Source: Streptomyces sp. TLI_105 (GTDB taxonomy: Bacteria; Actinomycetota; Actinomycetes; Streptomycetales; Streptomycetaceae). Taken from it: 64,000 nucleotides of DNA. Under the pieces are notes generated by a model, which had not been told where the DNA came from, did not search any database, and saw only the letters and a program-made list of their open reading frames with translations. Each line of letters opens with the position of its first letter. Positions within the stretch are counted from its first letter, which is position 1. The stretch covers positions 8,378,001 to 8,442,000 of the forward strand of contig NZ_FNSM01000001.1 of assembly GCF_900105415.1 (NCBI RefSeq), given 5' to 3'. Below are positions 51,551 through 60,282 of this stretch, piece by piece. Position numbers and translations under genes: made by a program.

Positions 51551-52834
51551 ATGTCCACGGTTTCGAGCACTCCATCAGGATCTGCGAACGACAGGTACCG
51601 TTTGATGTACACAACAGAGCTGGCAGAGGCGTGCATCGAGGATGCGAGCAACACCTTGGTTGCGCCTTCGCTGTTGCATGACAACGAATTGATCAGGGAC
51701 TTCTTCGGGACCGTAATCACGCCAGAGGACCTTGATTCTGGCTCGCCCGACCTCGCGCAGAAGACCGTCTATCTGTGCGGCGACCTATCCGGGATCAGCA
51801 GCCACCAACTGCATGCGGCCGCCCGGGTATTCGTCGTCCGGGAACTGTCACACGGCTACCACGAGGATGTCGACAAGCCCTGGACCCTCGTCGACCTCGG
51901 CCGAGTTCCCCTCCGCGTGCACGGCGTCGGCGTGTACTACCGCCGTTTTTTCGAAATCGGCGCTGATCACTTCGGACGGATCTGCGCGGAACACGCGTTC
52001 CAGTCCCTGACGGAGTCCACCAAGCCCGGAACGGCCCATCGCAGCGGAATCTATCTGACGCCCGTCACGCGAAACGGTGACGAACTGCATTTCCGCCTGC
52101 TTCGGTGCTCCACGAATCTTTCAGGGCCGACCGAGAGCTTTTGTCCGACCGACACGCGCATCATCGAGGCTCTGAACCGCGAGGCGGCCACCGTCTTCCG
52201 GGACCAGGCACCGCTGAATCACGTCCTTGCCCAGATCTACCACAACACCCTTGCCACGGCCGAGCGCAAGCAGTCCAAGGCCAAGATCTCGGCCCACGCC
52301 GACAAGACCAAGGACATGCCGGTCAATGGCATCATGGCCTTCTGCACCTTCTATGACGGGCTCGACAGGCTGCAGCCCCTGGCCGAAGACGCCTTCGACT
52401 ACGGAGTGAAGGGTGCCAGCGGGCTGACCCAACTCCACTTCCGTCTCAAGGACGCGACCGAAGAACGCGACGGGGCTGCGTTCCCTCCGCAGTTCAGCCT
52501 GACTCTTTACCCCGGCTCCGTGTTCTTCATGCCGCTGTCCACCAACCGACTTTATACGCATGAAATCCGGCCCTCGACGTTGGACGCCGAGTTGCTCCCG
52601 ACTCGCCTGGGATACGTGGTGCGCTGTTCGAGCACCGAAGCCGTCCACAAGGACGGACACACGTTCCTCAAAGTCGCCGGAGATTGGGTGAGACTGGAGC
52701 CACCCACACCGGCCGGCATGAACGAGCTGCGCAGGCTGTACGCCGAGGAGAACAAGACCTCATCCTTCATTGATTACGGCGGCAAATTTCTCTTCAGTAT
52801 GAACGCGGGAGACTACATTGCCCCCCGAATCTAG
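51551..52834 (+). CDS. AlkB-like 2-oxoglutarate/Fe(II) dioxygenase, long form
   Basis: A 427-residue protein from ATG 51551 (ATG 51605 also possible). The C-terminal half has the AlkB signature: HAD at residues 249-251 (metal HxD), His 337 in YTHEIRPS, and RLGYVVR at 352-358, the RxxxxxR that binds 2-oxoglutarate (spacing of 6 as in AlkB). The FSLTLYPGSVFFMPL strand before it fits the fold. The N-terminal 230 residues match nothing known and may bind substrate. Family members oxidatively demethylate or hydroxylate nucleic acids or proteins. DNA here is AT-richer than in the flanks. The gene overlaps the next by 17 bp. Confidence 0.75.
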   Translation: MSTVSSTPSGSANDRYRLMYTTELAEACIEDASNTLVAPSLLHDNELIRDFFGTVITPEDLDSGSPDLAQKTVYLCGDLSGISSHQLHAAARVFVVRELSHGYHEDVDKPWTLVDLGRVPLRVHGVGVYYRRFFEIGADHFGRICAEHAFQSLTESTKPGTAHRSGIYLTPVTRNGDELHFRLLRCSTNLSGPTESFCPTDTRIIEALNREAATVFRDQAPLNHVLAQIYHNTLATAERKQSKAKISAHADKTKDMPVNGIMAFCTFYDGLDRLQPLAEDAFDYGVKGASGLTQLHFRLKDATEERDGAAFPPQFSLTLYPGSVFFMPLSTNRLYTHEIRPSTLDAELLPTRLGYVVRCSSTEAVHKDGHTFLKVAGDWVRLEPPTPAGMNELRRLYAEENKTSSFIDYGGKFLFSMNAGDYIAPRI

Positions 52835-53588
52835 AATCTCGGACGAGATCCTCTCCTGCGTTTTGCCAGTCGAGGATAATCTCTTTTCGGAGCTGTCCGC
52901 GTCGGCTCATTTGGAAGACGTAGGAAAAGGTCGGCGGGGCGCCACGCTTACCAAGATCGACGAGGCGGGCGGTGTGCCTCTCGTGCGTACTACCACTCGA
53001 TACGGCAACCCGACGCAGCGCTTCCGGGTGGTGCACGAACAGCTGGCGCAACAGGTTCAAGAACATGCGGCGCTGCCGGTCGGCTTCAACAATGCTCTCA
53101 TCGAGAGCTATACGAACGCTTATACAACCATGGGCGGCCACTCCGACCAGGCTCTCGATCTGGCCGACGAGTCGTTTATCGCCGTCTTCTCCTGCTACCA
53201 ACACCCCGAAGCGGGCCCGCCGAGAAAGCTGATCTTCGAATCAAAGGGGCCCGGTTGTGAGAGGTTCGAGATCCCTCTCGCCCACAACAGTATCGTCGCG
53301 TTTTCTGTCGAATCGAATAGGCGACTCAGGCATAAAATCGTATTGGAAAAGCCTGTCCAGGCGGCGGATAATCAATGGTTGGGTGTAACTTTTCGAACCT
53401 CAAAAACCTTCGTTCGGTTTCGAGACGGACATGCATACCTCCCACAGGGTGCACGCCTCGTGTCGGCCGACGATGAGCAGAGGCGGGAGTTTTACCAACT
53501 ACGGCGCCGTGAGAACAACGAAACAGACTTCATCTACCCCATGTTGACGTACACCATCAGCGAGAGCGATCTGATGCCGCCCGTTTGA
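52818..53588 (+). CDS. AlkB-like 2-oxoglutarate/Fe(II) dioxygenase, short form
   Basis: A 256-residue protein. TTG 52818 is taken as start because GGGAG lies 7 nt upstream and it overlaps the first gene by 17 bp, implying coupled translation. FNNALIESYTNAYTTMGGHSD aligns with the AlkB stretch that carries its HxD (here His108-Ser-Asp110). His172 in RLRHKIVLE is the third metal ligand, and WLGVTFR (187-193) matches RYNLTFR of AlkB except that the first Arg is Trp. So 2-oxoglutarate binding may be altered. Its substrate is unknown. Codon use is AT-richer than the host average. Confidence 0.75.
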   Translation: MPPESRISDEILSCVLPVEDNLFSELSASAHLEDVGKGRRGATLTKIDEAGGVPLVRTTTRYGNPTQRFRVVHEQLAQQVQEHAALPVGFNNALIESYTNAYTTMGGHSDQALDLADESFIAVFSCYQHPEAGPPRKLIFESKGPGCERFEIPLAHNSIVAFSVESNRRLRHKIVLEKPVQAADNQWLGVTFRTSKTFVRFRDGHAYLPQGARLVSADDEQRREFYQLRRRENNETDFIYPMLTYTISESDLMPPV

Positions 53589-53591
53589 CCT

Positions 53592-53845
53592 TCAGGGCTT
53601 TTGAACAGTCCTCGGGGGAGAGTCGTCAAAAGCATGGACAGGACCACGAGGACGGCGTCCGCCGTGCCGATCAGGAGCCACGGTTGAGTCTTCTTCGGCC
53701 GACGGAAGTCGAGGGTGGAGCGAAGCGCGCCCTGGGCCTGGTCCACGAGCTCTCAACCGCCCTTCTACATCTTCGAGATCACCAACCCGTCGGTGCCGCG
53801 AACTGTCGGCACCGTCCTGTACTCGTGCTTGATCTCGTCGGCCAT
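53592..53845 (-). pseudogene. DUF4177-like small membrane protein with two nonsense codons
   Basis: MADEIKHEYRTVPTVRGTDGLVISKM, then KGG, then ELVDQAQGALRSTLDFRRPKKTQPWLLIGTADAVLVVLSMLL read in one frame. TAG at 53765-53767 replaces an expected Gln and TGA at 53753-53755 an expected Trp of the KMQ-KEGWELV-like motif. Both are transitions. The C-terminal part is cut off where the AlkB-like gene ends, so the module appears to have displaced the 3' end of this gene. Confidence 0.65.
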
Positions 53846-54772
53846 GCCGTTCCGCGCCCCCAATGGACTGTTCGTACCAACTGCCTCGCGAGGATAGGGA
53901 CTCCGCGAGGAACTCGGAATCACCCATGTCCCCTCGGTGCTGAGCTCCGCGAAGAGGTGAGGCGAAGACGGCGTCTTCATCGTTGAGCAGAGCGGTGGCG
54001 GTGGGTCTGGTCGGGATCGCCGGCAGAGGCAGAGGCAGAGGCAGACAGGCCGCAGGGGAGCCTGGGCAGGCCCCTCGGATAGCGGCTTGTCCACCCTGGT
54101 GGAGGCGCGCTGGGGCGGGCAAGTCTGGTCGGACGCCCTGGCTGTAGTGGGTGGAGGAGAGGGTGCGATGTGCGGTTTCGAGACGGGACAGGTGGCCGTA
54201 CGGCGCGATGCGCCTCGCATGGGGCGGGTGTGGAGCGAACGGGCGCTGCGTATCGTCGCCGACACCGATCAGGCGCTGGTGGCCGCGTGCGTACCTGGAG
54301 CGGAGGTCCGATGGCCTGCCCTGGAAGAGGCACCGTCGACAGCCGAGGTCGATGCCGACAGCGCTGCTCGGTTCGCACGCCTCGTACAGCACGATTTTCG
54401 CCTGTCGGCTGCCTTGGCTGTCAGGAGGGCTCAGGAGAGGTGTTCGCCGGATGCTGGGGGCATCTTCCGCCTCCCAGATGAACGTGTCCCTGTCGGCCCT
54501 GGCTCCCCTGAAGGGCCAGGTACCTCATACCTGGGTGACGCGTTCGTTGGGATGCCGAAGCAGTTCTCCGCGCGGATAGGCTCCTGGCGAGGCGATGGCA
54601 TCCGCGCACAAGAAGATCCGTCCACGCGTTGTTCTTCCCAGGATCTCGTGTCGCCAGGTGGGGAGAGAGGCAGACAGGGCGTGGCGACCCGACGGATTCT
54701 CAGCCACCCGGAAATGCTCGCCGAGATCGAAAACCACTGCCTCAAGGCTGTGCCGGCCGAGCGCCCGACCTC
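53846..54772. other. Region of about 930 bp without a supported gene
   Basis: A plus-strand frame from 54087 (VEARWGGQVWSDALAVVGGGEGAM…) has moderately coding-like codon use up to about 54460 but no recognised family. A GGCAGA hexamer repeats four times at 54022-54045. The right part leads into an ISL3 transposase remnant. Confidence 0.35.
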
Positions 54773-55056
54773 GCCGCCCTCACCAGTCACGTCCGACCCT
54801 TCGCCCGGATGCTCACCGAGCGCCGGGGTGAACGGCGACCACAGTGGCTCGATGCCGTCCGCCAGGACGACCTGCCCGCCCTCCACACCCTTGCTGCAAG
54901 CATCGACCGAGATCGAGACGAGGCCATCGCCAGCCCGCCCCTGCCCTGGAACTCCGGCGCCGGCGAAGGCCAGGTCAACCGCATCAAGATGCTCAAACGC
55001 CAGAGGTTCGGCTGTGCAGAATTCCACTCCTCCGGCAACGCGTCCTGCTTGCATGA
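54773..55056 (+). pseudogene. ISL3-family transposase C-terminal remnant
   Basis: LTSHVRPFARMLTERRGERRPQWLDAVRQDDLPALHTLAASIDRDRDEAIASPPLPWNSGAGEGQVNRIKMLKRQ is the C-terminal DDE-domain end of ISL3 transposases, with the 'WNSGxxEGxVNRIKMLKRQ' catalytic Glu region. A frameshift follows (RFGCAEFHSSG… versus RLCRIPLLRQRVLLA in the next frame, the expected ending). The rest of the element is missing. Confidence 0.8.
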
Positions 55057-55068
55057 GTCGAGGTGGGA

Positions 55069-55142
55069 TGAGGCCGACCGGATTCGAACCGACGGCCTCC
55101 CACATGCGGTGAAGGCGCGACAACCACTGCGCTACGAGCCCC
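55069..55142 (-). tRNA. tRNA-like sequence, possibly a degenerate tRNA with CAT anticodon
   Basis: On the minus strand a 74-nt segment has the T-arm core GGTTCGAATCC, a GCGC/GCGC D stem with an AGTGGTTGTC loop, and a CAT triplet at the anticodon position. The acceptor stem pairs over six bases with two wobbles, the anticodon stem is poor, and position 33 is G instead of T. It may be a pseudo-tRNA or an unusual tRNA next to an IS remnant. tRNA genes often serve as integration sites. Confidence 0.4.
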
Positions 55143-55575
55143 ATCCCGCCCGCGAGCTCGTACTGGCCAGCGGTGACGGCCACCGTGAACAGCACGATGA
55201 TGGTGACCGCGGGCATCTGCACGGGCATCAGGTCAGGGAGGGTTCCGGGCACTGGCCGGCGGGCCGGGAGGCCTGGGAAGGTTCCGGGCACGAGGGGTCG
55301 GGCGGTGCCTCCGAGCGACCCCTTGGTGCATTCGACGGAGCTACGGCAACCCGCTCGTGGCGCTGTCCTGCGTCCATGCCGAACCCGTTCCCCGGGTCTT
55401 CCGGGACGGCGGCGCGCTGTTCGCGGACGGCTCCACCTTCACCCCGGCGCGGATCCGCCTGTCGGCGTGCGAGCTGAAATGCGGGCGCGGGGGAGCCGGG
55501 TTGCAGGGCGGCCGGGGGCTGCGGTGGAATCGGGCGGGCTGCGCACCTGCGGTCCAGGCGGGGAGGGATCGGTTC
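55143..55575. other. Region without a supported gene
   Basis: About 430 bp between the tRNA-like sequence and the next gene. The long plus-strand frame that runs from 55357 into that gene is not protein-like before 55576. Two copies of a TCCGGGCAC-containing stretch (about 55243-55290) were noticed. Confidence 0.4.
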
Positions 55576-56442
55576 ATGGACGGGACGACAGCGCTGGACG
55601 GCGTGCTGCGGCAGGCACACGTGGTCCAGGTGAGCGGGGTCGGGGTGGACGGAGAGATCCGAGTGGACCTCTCCGATCCGGCGGAGTCGGCCCGGCTCAG
55701 GACGGCCATGACCGTGGAATCGCTGCCCGGGTCCCACTGCATGTGCCTCGGGGACGTCCGCTTCGAGGTGTTCGATCGGGATGGCGGGCGGCTTGCAGTC
55801 GTTGTCCTGCACCACGGGGCGACACTGAGGTGGGGGCGGTGGGAGGGCGACGCCGTCCTCGCCGACGGCCGCTTGCTCCTGACGTGGCTGGACGGGCACG
55901 GGATGCCCGGCCCCATGCAGCAGTTCGAGGCCGATCGGCAGCGAGCGGAGAAAGGGGTCGAAGAGGAGCGCACCTGGCTGGCCGCGATGCCCGCCGGACT
56001 GGAGGGGCTCGCCGACCGGATCCTTGACCTCTCCCGCACTGGCGGCAGGCCTTCCCCTGAATTGCTCGCGGAACTCACGGACCGACTGCAGCTGACGTTC
56101 TCCGACCCGGTGGAGCGGGTACTGGCCCTGCTCGCCTGGCACGGTTCCGGCAGCGGGCGCTGTTCCGGCTACCCCCTCCACGAGGGCGTGCCTGGCGAGC
56201 TGCTTGGCAGGGTGCCGATCGCCGACCTGCTCGCCGGGCTGGCCGACCCGCGGTCTGAGGAACGGCACGACGCCGGGGCCGTGCGGTATCTGGTGGGCTG
56301 GAAGGCCCGCTCGCACCAGAAGCGGGACGTCGCCGGCCTGCCCGAACCGCTGCGCGCCCGCCTGCTGGCGCACGCCCGCAGCTCTGGAGACTCCGACAAG
56401 CAGCGCCGCGCAGAACGATGGTTGGCATCCCCACGGGCCTGA
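55576..56442 (+). CDS. Hypothetical protein (unknown family)
   Basis: A 288-residue protein from ATG 55576, preceded by GGGAGGGATCGG. It begins MDGTTALDGVLRQAHVVQVSGVGVDGEIRVDLSDPAESARLRTAM and ends with a helical, Arg-rich part (RRAERWLASPRA). The middle (VERVLALLAWHGSGSGRCSGYPLHEGVPGELLGRVPIADLLAGL) resembles a small helical repeat. No known motif, signal peptide or membrane segment is seen. It lies in the immunity-gene-rich stretch and could belong with it, which is only an inference from position. Confidence 0.65.
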   Translation: MDGTTALDGVLRQAHVVQVSGVGVDGEIRVDLSDPAESARLRTAMTVESLPGSHCMCLGDVRFEVFDRDGGRLAVVVLHHGATLRWGRWEGDAVLADGRLLLTWLDGHGMPGPMQQFEADRQRAEKGVEEERTWLAAMPAGLEGLADRILDLSRTGGRPSPELLAELTDRLQLTFSDPVERVLALLAWHGSGSGRCSGYPLHEGVPGELLGRVPIADLLAGLADPRSEERHDAGAVRYLVGWKARSHQKRDVAGLPEPLRARLLAHARSSGDSDKQRRAERWLASPRA

Positions 56443-56947
56443 AACCCGCCGGAGTGTTCAGTGGTCGGTGAAGGCTGCGCGGTCGGCAACAGGGAGTTTG
56501 CTCGTGCGGGGATGGTCCCGCGCCCCCAGGGGATCAGATATCGCAACATCTGCTCCGCTGCGACGGAAGCAAGAGCGATGAGCACTTGATCTTTCAACTG
56601 TCCCCCCCCCGTGAGCTGATCTGTCTGCGAGCGCTGAGCCCCGCGGCCACACCGGTCGTCCCACAGGACTGCGCCCTTTCCCCTGGCAACGACCGTCGGT
56701 TTACCGCGCGACGTCACCGACTCCGCAGCTTCCAGCTGGACGAGGTCGCAGACCTCCGTCCCACACGGCTCTGCGATCCGCAGGTCACGCCGCGCCGGAC
56801 TCGGGGGCCGTAATGGCTCGCGGCTCGCGGAAAGATGCCCGGTGACGGCATCACTCACGTGGCTGACGCGGTATCCCTAGACCGTCCACGATTCACCCCA
56901 TCGCGTGACGGGATACTTTTACGGTGTGGAAACCGAGGGGAGGGAAA
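56443..56947. other. Region of about 500 bp, no supported gene
   Basis: Only overlapping unrecognised frames are seen, one of which on the minus strand overlaps the previous gene. A run of nine C lies at about 56601. The promoter of the next gene should be at its right end. Confidence 0.4.
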
Positions 56948-57379
56948 ATGAGCCGTATCGCCGAATTGTGGGCCGCCGGAGACGTGCCGGAGTGGGACGG
57001 GTTGTATCGGGCGGACGGTTCGGCACGCGAGGTTGAAATCGACTCCGCCGCGCTGTCGTGGTTCGACCTGGGAGCGCCGCTCGATCTGGAGGAGTTGCTG
57101 CGTGGCGACCCCGAAGGGATGACCACGTACGGCATTCACCCCGACTGCTTTGCCGAGCTGCCGGATGGCTCCGGCTTCGTGTGTGGGGGCGATGGGGCCC
57201 ATGGCTCGGAGGGCTTCTTCGCACGGCTCGACACCGACAGGAATCTCGTGTGGGTGGTGTCGATGGGCGACTCGAACCCGTTCGAGAAGGTGGAGGTCCA
57301 CGGAACGGCCGCCCGGTTCTTCAACAGCCTCGGCAACTCGATCGAGATTGATCTGACGGATCATGACTTCCAACTCTGA
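56948..57379 (+). CDS. Small hypothetical protein, possibly SUKH-like
   Basis: A 143-residue protein from ATG 56948 after AGGGGAGGG. SRIAELWAAGDVPEWDGLYRADGSAREVEID and GFVCGGDGAHGSEGFFARLDTDRNLVWVVSMGDSNPFEKVEV resemble a SUKH/SMI1 beta-sheet core with 'GDSNPF' loop, but the match is weak. It could be an immunity protein of a polymorphic toxin or an unrelated orphan. It is followed after 379 bp by a colicin-immunity-like gene. Confidence 0.6.
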   Translation: MSRIAELWAAGDVPEWDGLYRADGSAREVEIDSAALSWFDLGAPLDLEELLRGDPEGMTTYGIHPDCFAELPDGSGFVCGGDGAHGSEGFFARLDTDRNLVWVVSMGDSNPFEKVEVHGTAARFFNSLGNSIEIDLTDHDFQL

Positions 57380-57758
57380 GCAGACACGGACCGAGAGCGG
57401 CAAAGGTCACCACCGATAGGGTCCCGCTTACGGAACGCTGTTGTTTTGATGCCGTGCTGCTCTCCGTGAACGTGGGGATGGCCCCACGGACCATGTCTCG
57501 TACACCGAGTGGGTCTTACTGGCAGTTTCGGAACGAGTCTGTCCGAGTGCTCCAGGTGGCAACTGGCGGAGGTGAGTTGACACCTTGACACCTTGACGCC
57601 GGCCCTGCGCATGCGGCCTTGCTGATCGTTCCCGAATGAGTCTCCCTTGACATCACTCAGCCTTCGCTGGCAGGAGACGATGAGCTACTGAGGCATCTCA
57701 GACGCCTACGAAGATCATTCTGGAGCGATCGCTAACGTGGCGTTGATGGAGGGGGTTG
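57380..57758. other. Intergenic region with short direct repeat
   Basis: About 380 bp with no gene. TTGACACC occurs twice and TTGACGCC once, back to back with 9-10 bp spacing, at about 57577-57601. Confidence 0.45.
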
Positions 57759-57989
57759 ATGAGTGTGGGGGAGTGGAGTCGGGCGGAAGCGGTCGCGCTC
57801 GTGCAGCGGATCATGGAGGCGGCCTGCTCTTCTGAGGACGAGGTGAACGACTGTCTGGACAGGCTCGACAGGGCTCTGGCCTGCCCGTCCGGCTACGTCA
57901 GCGGTTTGGTCTTCTGGCCGTCGGAGCGGGAGTTGTCAGCCGGGGAAGTGGTTGATCAGGCTTTGGCGTACCGGCCGATTGCCTTGTGA
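57759..57989 (+). CDS. Colicin/pyocin-type bacteriocin immunity protein
   Basis: A 76-residue protein; ATG 57759 is preferred over TTG 57756, with GGAGGGGG just upstream. EWSRAEAVALVQRIMEAACSSEDEVNDCLDRLDRALACPSGYVSGLVFWPSERELSAGEVVDQALAYRPIAL follows the E9-immunity layout: helices 1-2, the loop (HPDGSDLIxxP in colicins, here CPSGYVSGLVFWP) that touches the nuclease, and the final helix. It would protect against an HNH/S-type bacteriocin nuclease; no such toxin is in this window, so it is an orphan immunity gene. Confidence 0.75.
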   Translation: MSVGEWSRAEAVALVQRIMEAACSSEDEVNDCLDRLDRALACPSGYVSGLVFWPSERELSAGEVVDQALAYRPIAL

Positions 57990-58178
57990 GGCCGGAATCC
58001 AGCTACGGAGCCAGATCACAAGGAAGCGGGGAGGGGACATCGCCGAGGGTGTGCGAGAGCGGCCGAGCTCCGTGGTGCCGGCGATGAGGCACGGTGGTCG
58101 TTACCGGGGCGGCACGCTGCTCGTCACCATGGGCCGGCGGCACGGCGGTTGCCACCGGTTGCGGCCCCCGCGTTCCGG

Positions 58179-58514
58179 TCACCGTCGGCGCAACTCACTG
58201 AACCAGCGCACGATCGCCGACGTGGCCTCGACATTGGACCCCAGGTGACGGGATCCGTGGTACTCGACAGAGCCGAGATCGACGACCGGCGCGACCACGC
58301 CACTCCTGAGCAGAGCCGCTTGGCAGTGTTCGGTGTTGGCGGTGACGGCCTGCTCGTCCCCGGTCGCCATGTAGAGACGGACCGGGGTCCGGGGAGCCCA
58401 GTCGGTGCATACGGCGTCGGTTGTGCGCAGCGCCGTCGCCAGTGCCCCCTTCGGGTGTGCGAGCATCTCGCGGCCGTGCTCGGTCAGCAGCTGGTCCAGA
58501 GCTCCCGGGGTGCC
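58179..58514 (-). pseudogene. Alpha/beta hydrolase C-terminal fragment
   Basis: DQLLTEHGREMLAHPKGALATALRTTDAVCTDWAPRTPVRLYMATGDEQAVTANTEHCQAALLRSG…VVDLGSVEYHGSRHLGSN is the C-terminal part of a secreted-lipase-like alpha/beta hydrolase, with the catalytic Asp region and the final His (YHGSRHLG). The frame has no start and is cut 2 bp from the left end of the IS630-type element at 58517. The N-terminal part is not found on the other side of that element. Confidence 0.7.
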
Positions 58515-58700
58515 TACTCAACTTGATTGGGTGATGTCGGGTGGTGTGGGCTATCGGTCACCTGCGCTGGTGGCCGCTGGCCCATATGGGCCGGCGCTCG
58601 GTGTGCATACTGTGACCAGCAGAGGGGCCGTCGTCCGACCGAACGGCGATGGGTGGGGCCGATGGCCACGGGCCGGGCCGGACGATCAAGGAGACCAGCG

Positions 58701-59114
58701 ATGGATGTCGAGGAAAGCTGGCGCCGTTACGGGCTTCGCCCCGTCGGCGCGGACCTCGACGAGATCCGTGCACTCCTCAGAGAGCACACGGCGCGTGAGC
58801 GACACGTCCAGGGCGAGGGCGACACCGAGCTGATGAGGCTCTGCTGCTTCCAGCTGTTCAACAGCGGCGACCTCGACGACGTGCTCCTGATCTGGAGTGC
58901 GAAGCAAGCCAGCTTCGACGCAGCGTGCTCGATCGATATCGAATTCCTGCTTGGGCACGGGCTCGACGCGACGAAGGCTCATCTCTCGGCCAACCGTGCA
59001 CCTTCTGCCGCGGCGGCGCTGGATCGACTGCGCAAGCTCGAGGCGGACGGTGAATTCGAGGGCTTCTCAGTGGAGGAGCGCTCCGCCTCCTACGACCGGT
59101 ACTACGGCGACTGA
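58701..59114 (+). CDS. Hypothetical passenger gene within the IS630-type element
   Basis: A 137-residue protein from ATG 58701 after AAGGAGACCAGCG. MDVEESWRRYGLRPVGADLDEIRALLREHTARERHVQGEGDTELMRLCCFQLFNSGDLDDVLLIWSAKQASFDAACSIDIEFLLGHGLDATKAHL is a helical protein resembling conserved Streptomyces orphans found near toxin or immunity genes. No motif identifies it. Its stop lies 23 bp from the end of the convergent transposase. It travels with the element and may be useful to it or to the host. Confidence 0.7.
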   Translation: MDVEESWRRYGLRPVGADLDEIRALLREHTARERHVQGEGDTELMRLCCFQLFNSGDLDDVLLIWSAKQASFDAACSIDIEFLLGHGLDATKAHLSANRAPSAAAALDRLRKLEADGEFEGFSVEERSASYDRYYGD

Positions 59115-59136
59115 CGATTCTGCAGCGCAGCGCCGC

Positions 59137-60199
59137 TCAGCCGTCCGTGATGAGGCCGGTGCCCGCAAGGCAGCCGTCGACGAGGTCCGCGCGGTACTGG
59201 ATCTGCTTGAGCCGGCGCTTCACGGCCTTGGTGATCTGGCCCAGGTCGGCTGCGGCGAGGTTGCCGATGTCGCGTTTGACCAGCGACCAGATGCCCTCCT
59301 GCGGGTTCAGGTCCGGCGCGTAGGTGGGCAGCTGGAACAGGGTGAGCCAGGCGGCGTTCGCGGCGATGAACTCCCGCATCCCGGCGGTCAGGTGGAGGCG
59401 GACGTTGTCCCAGACCAGCACGATCGGTCCGCCGAGCTGGATGCGGGCACGTACCAAGAGGTCGCGAAGGTCCCGCCAGCCGAAGCCCTTCGGCTCGCCC
59501 TTGCACCCTCGGTACTCGCGGATGGCGTAGATCAGCCGGGACCGCTCGCCCGGCTTGTAGCAGGCCATACCCGCCATCGACACCCGTCCGGAACCCCGGC
59601 CGCGAACCCGGACGACCGGGGTCTGGCCGATTCGCCCCCAGGTTCTGGAGCGCGGCGGCGTCATCGACTGGCCGGCCTCATCCTCGAAGACGATCCAGCC
59701 GTTACATGCCGCCGCACAGCTCTTACCCGCGGCCAGACCTCCTTCTTCCACAGCTCGACCGCCGCATCGTCGCGCTCGATCGCCCGGCGGGTGGGCTGCT
59801 GCCACGACCAGCCGTGCCGCTTCAGCAGCCGCCACGTGCCCTCCACCGTGTACGAAACGTGGAACAGTCGACCGATCAGCGTCTTGACTCGCGCCAGCGT
59901 CCACCGCTGATCGGCCCAGCCGTGGACGAGCGGTCCACGCTCCAACTCCCACTCCAGTCTCGCAATCTGAACCGGGCTGAGCCTGGGACGTCCGGGCGAT
60001 CCCTTCGACAGGATCCCGGCCTCGCCTCGCTCGCGCCAGGCCCGGCGCCACCGCTCCACCGACCGCTCGCTCACCCGCAGCGCGGCAGCGATCTTCCGGT
60101 TCTTCTCCCCGCCCTCGAAGCGCTCCACGGCCTGCAGCCGGATCCGCTCCCGCGCGGCCCTCTCCGCGTCGTCAGCCCGCCGCCCTGCGCGTACCTCAC
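59137..60199 (-). pseudogene. IS630-family transposase in shifted frames
   Basis: The N-terminal part reads in one frame from about 60160 (ERIRLQAVERFEGGEKNRKIAAALRVSERSVERWRRAWRERGEAGI, then RHGWSWQQPTRRAIERDDAAVELWKKEVWP). The catalytic part reads in another (CNGWIVFEDEAGQS, LVWDNVRLHL, YAPDLNPQEGIWS) and carries the D, D and E. The switch is near 59700. A further one-base loss separates the natural-looking start (GTG 60199) from the first part. A programmed shift at the middle site is possible, but the extra 5' shift suggests decay. Confidence 0.72.
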
Positions 60200-60282
60200 A
60201 GCCCCACAGCTACCGCAGCCGACAGGCCGGCGTCAGGTAAACATCCCCGACATCACCCAATCAAGTTCAGTATGCTGCCGGG

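Larger units (their letters stand above)
58517..60270 (-). mobile_element. IS630-family element with a passenger gene
   Basis: The ends 58517-58541 and 60246-60270 are inverted repeats that match at 24 of 25 positions (core AACTTGATTGGGTGATGTCG). TA at 58515-58516 and 60271-60272 flanks the element, the target duplication expected for IS630. It holds a frameshifted transposase on the minus strand and, between the left repeat and the transposase, a 137-residue plus-strand gene. The size of 1.75 kb is larger than usual because of this passenger. Confidence 0.82.

Noticed and set aside
54087..55112. Plus-strand frame of 341 codons as one gene
   Set aside because: Its second half is in the wrong frame relative to the ISL3 transposase remnant; only the first third has some coding character and no family was recognised.
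55069..55142. tRNA-Sec as an alternative reading
   Set aside because: A long acceptor pairing is possible if bases outside the unit are used, but there is no TCA anticodon in a proper loop and no long variable arm.
56169..56858. Minus-strand frame of 229 codons
   Set aside because: Overlaps the better supported 55576-56442 gene for most of its length; a faint antitoxin-like stretch (SRGKPTVVARGKGAV) is too short to trust.
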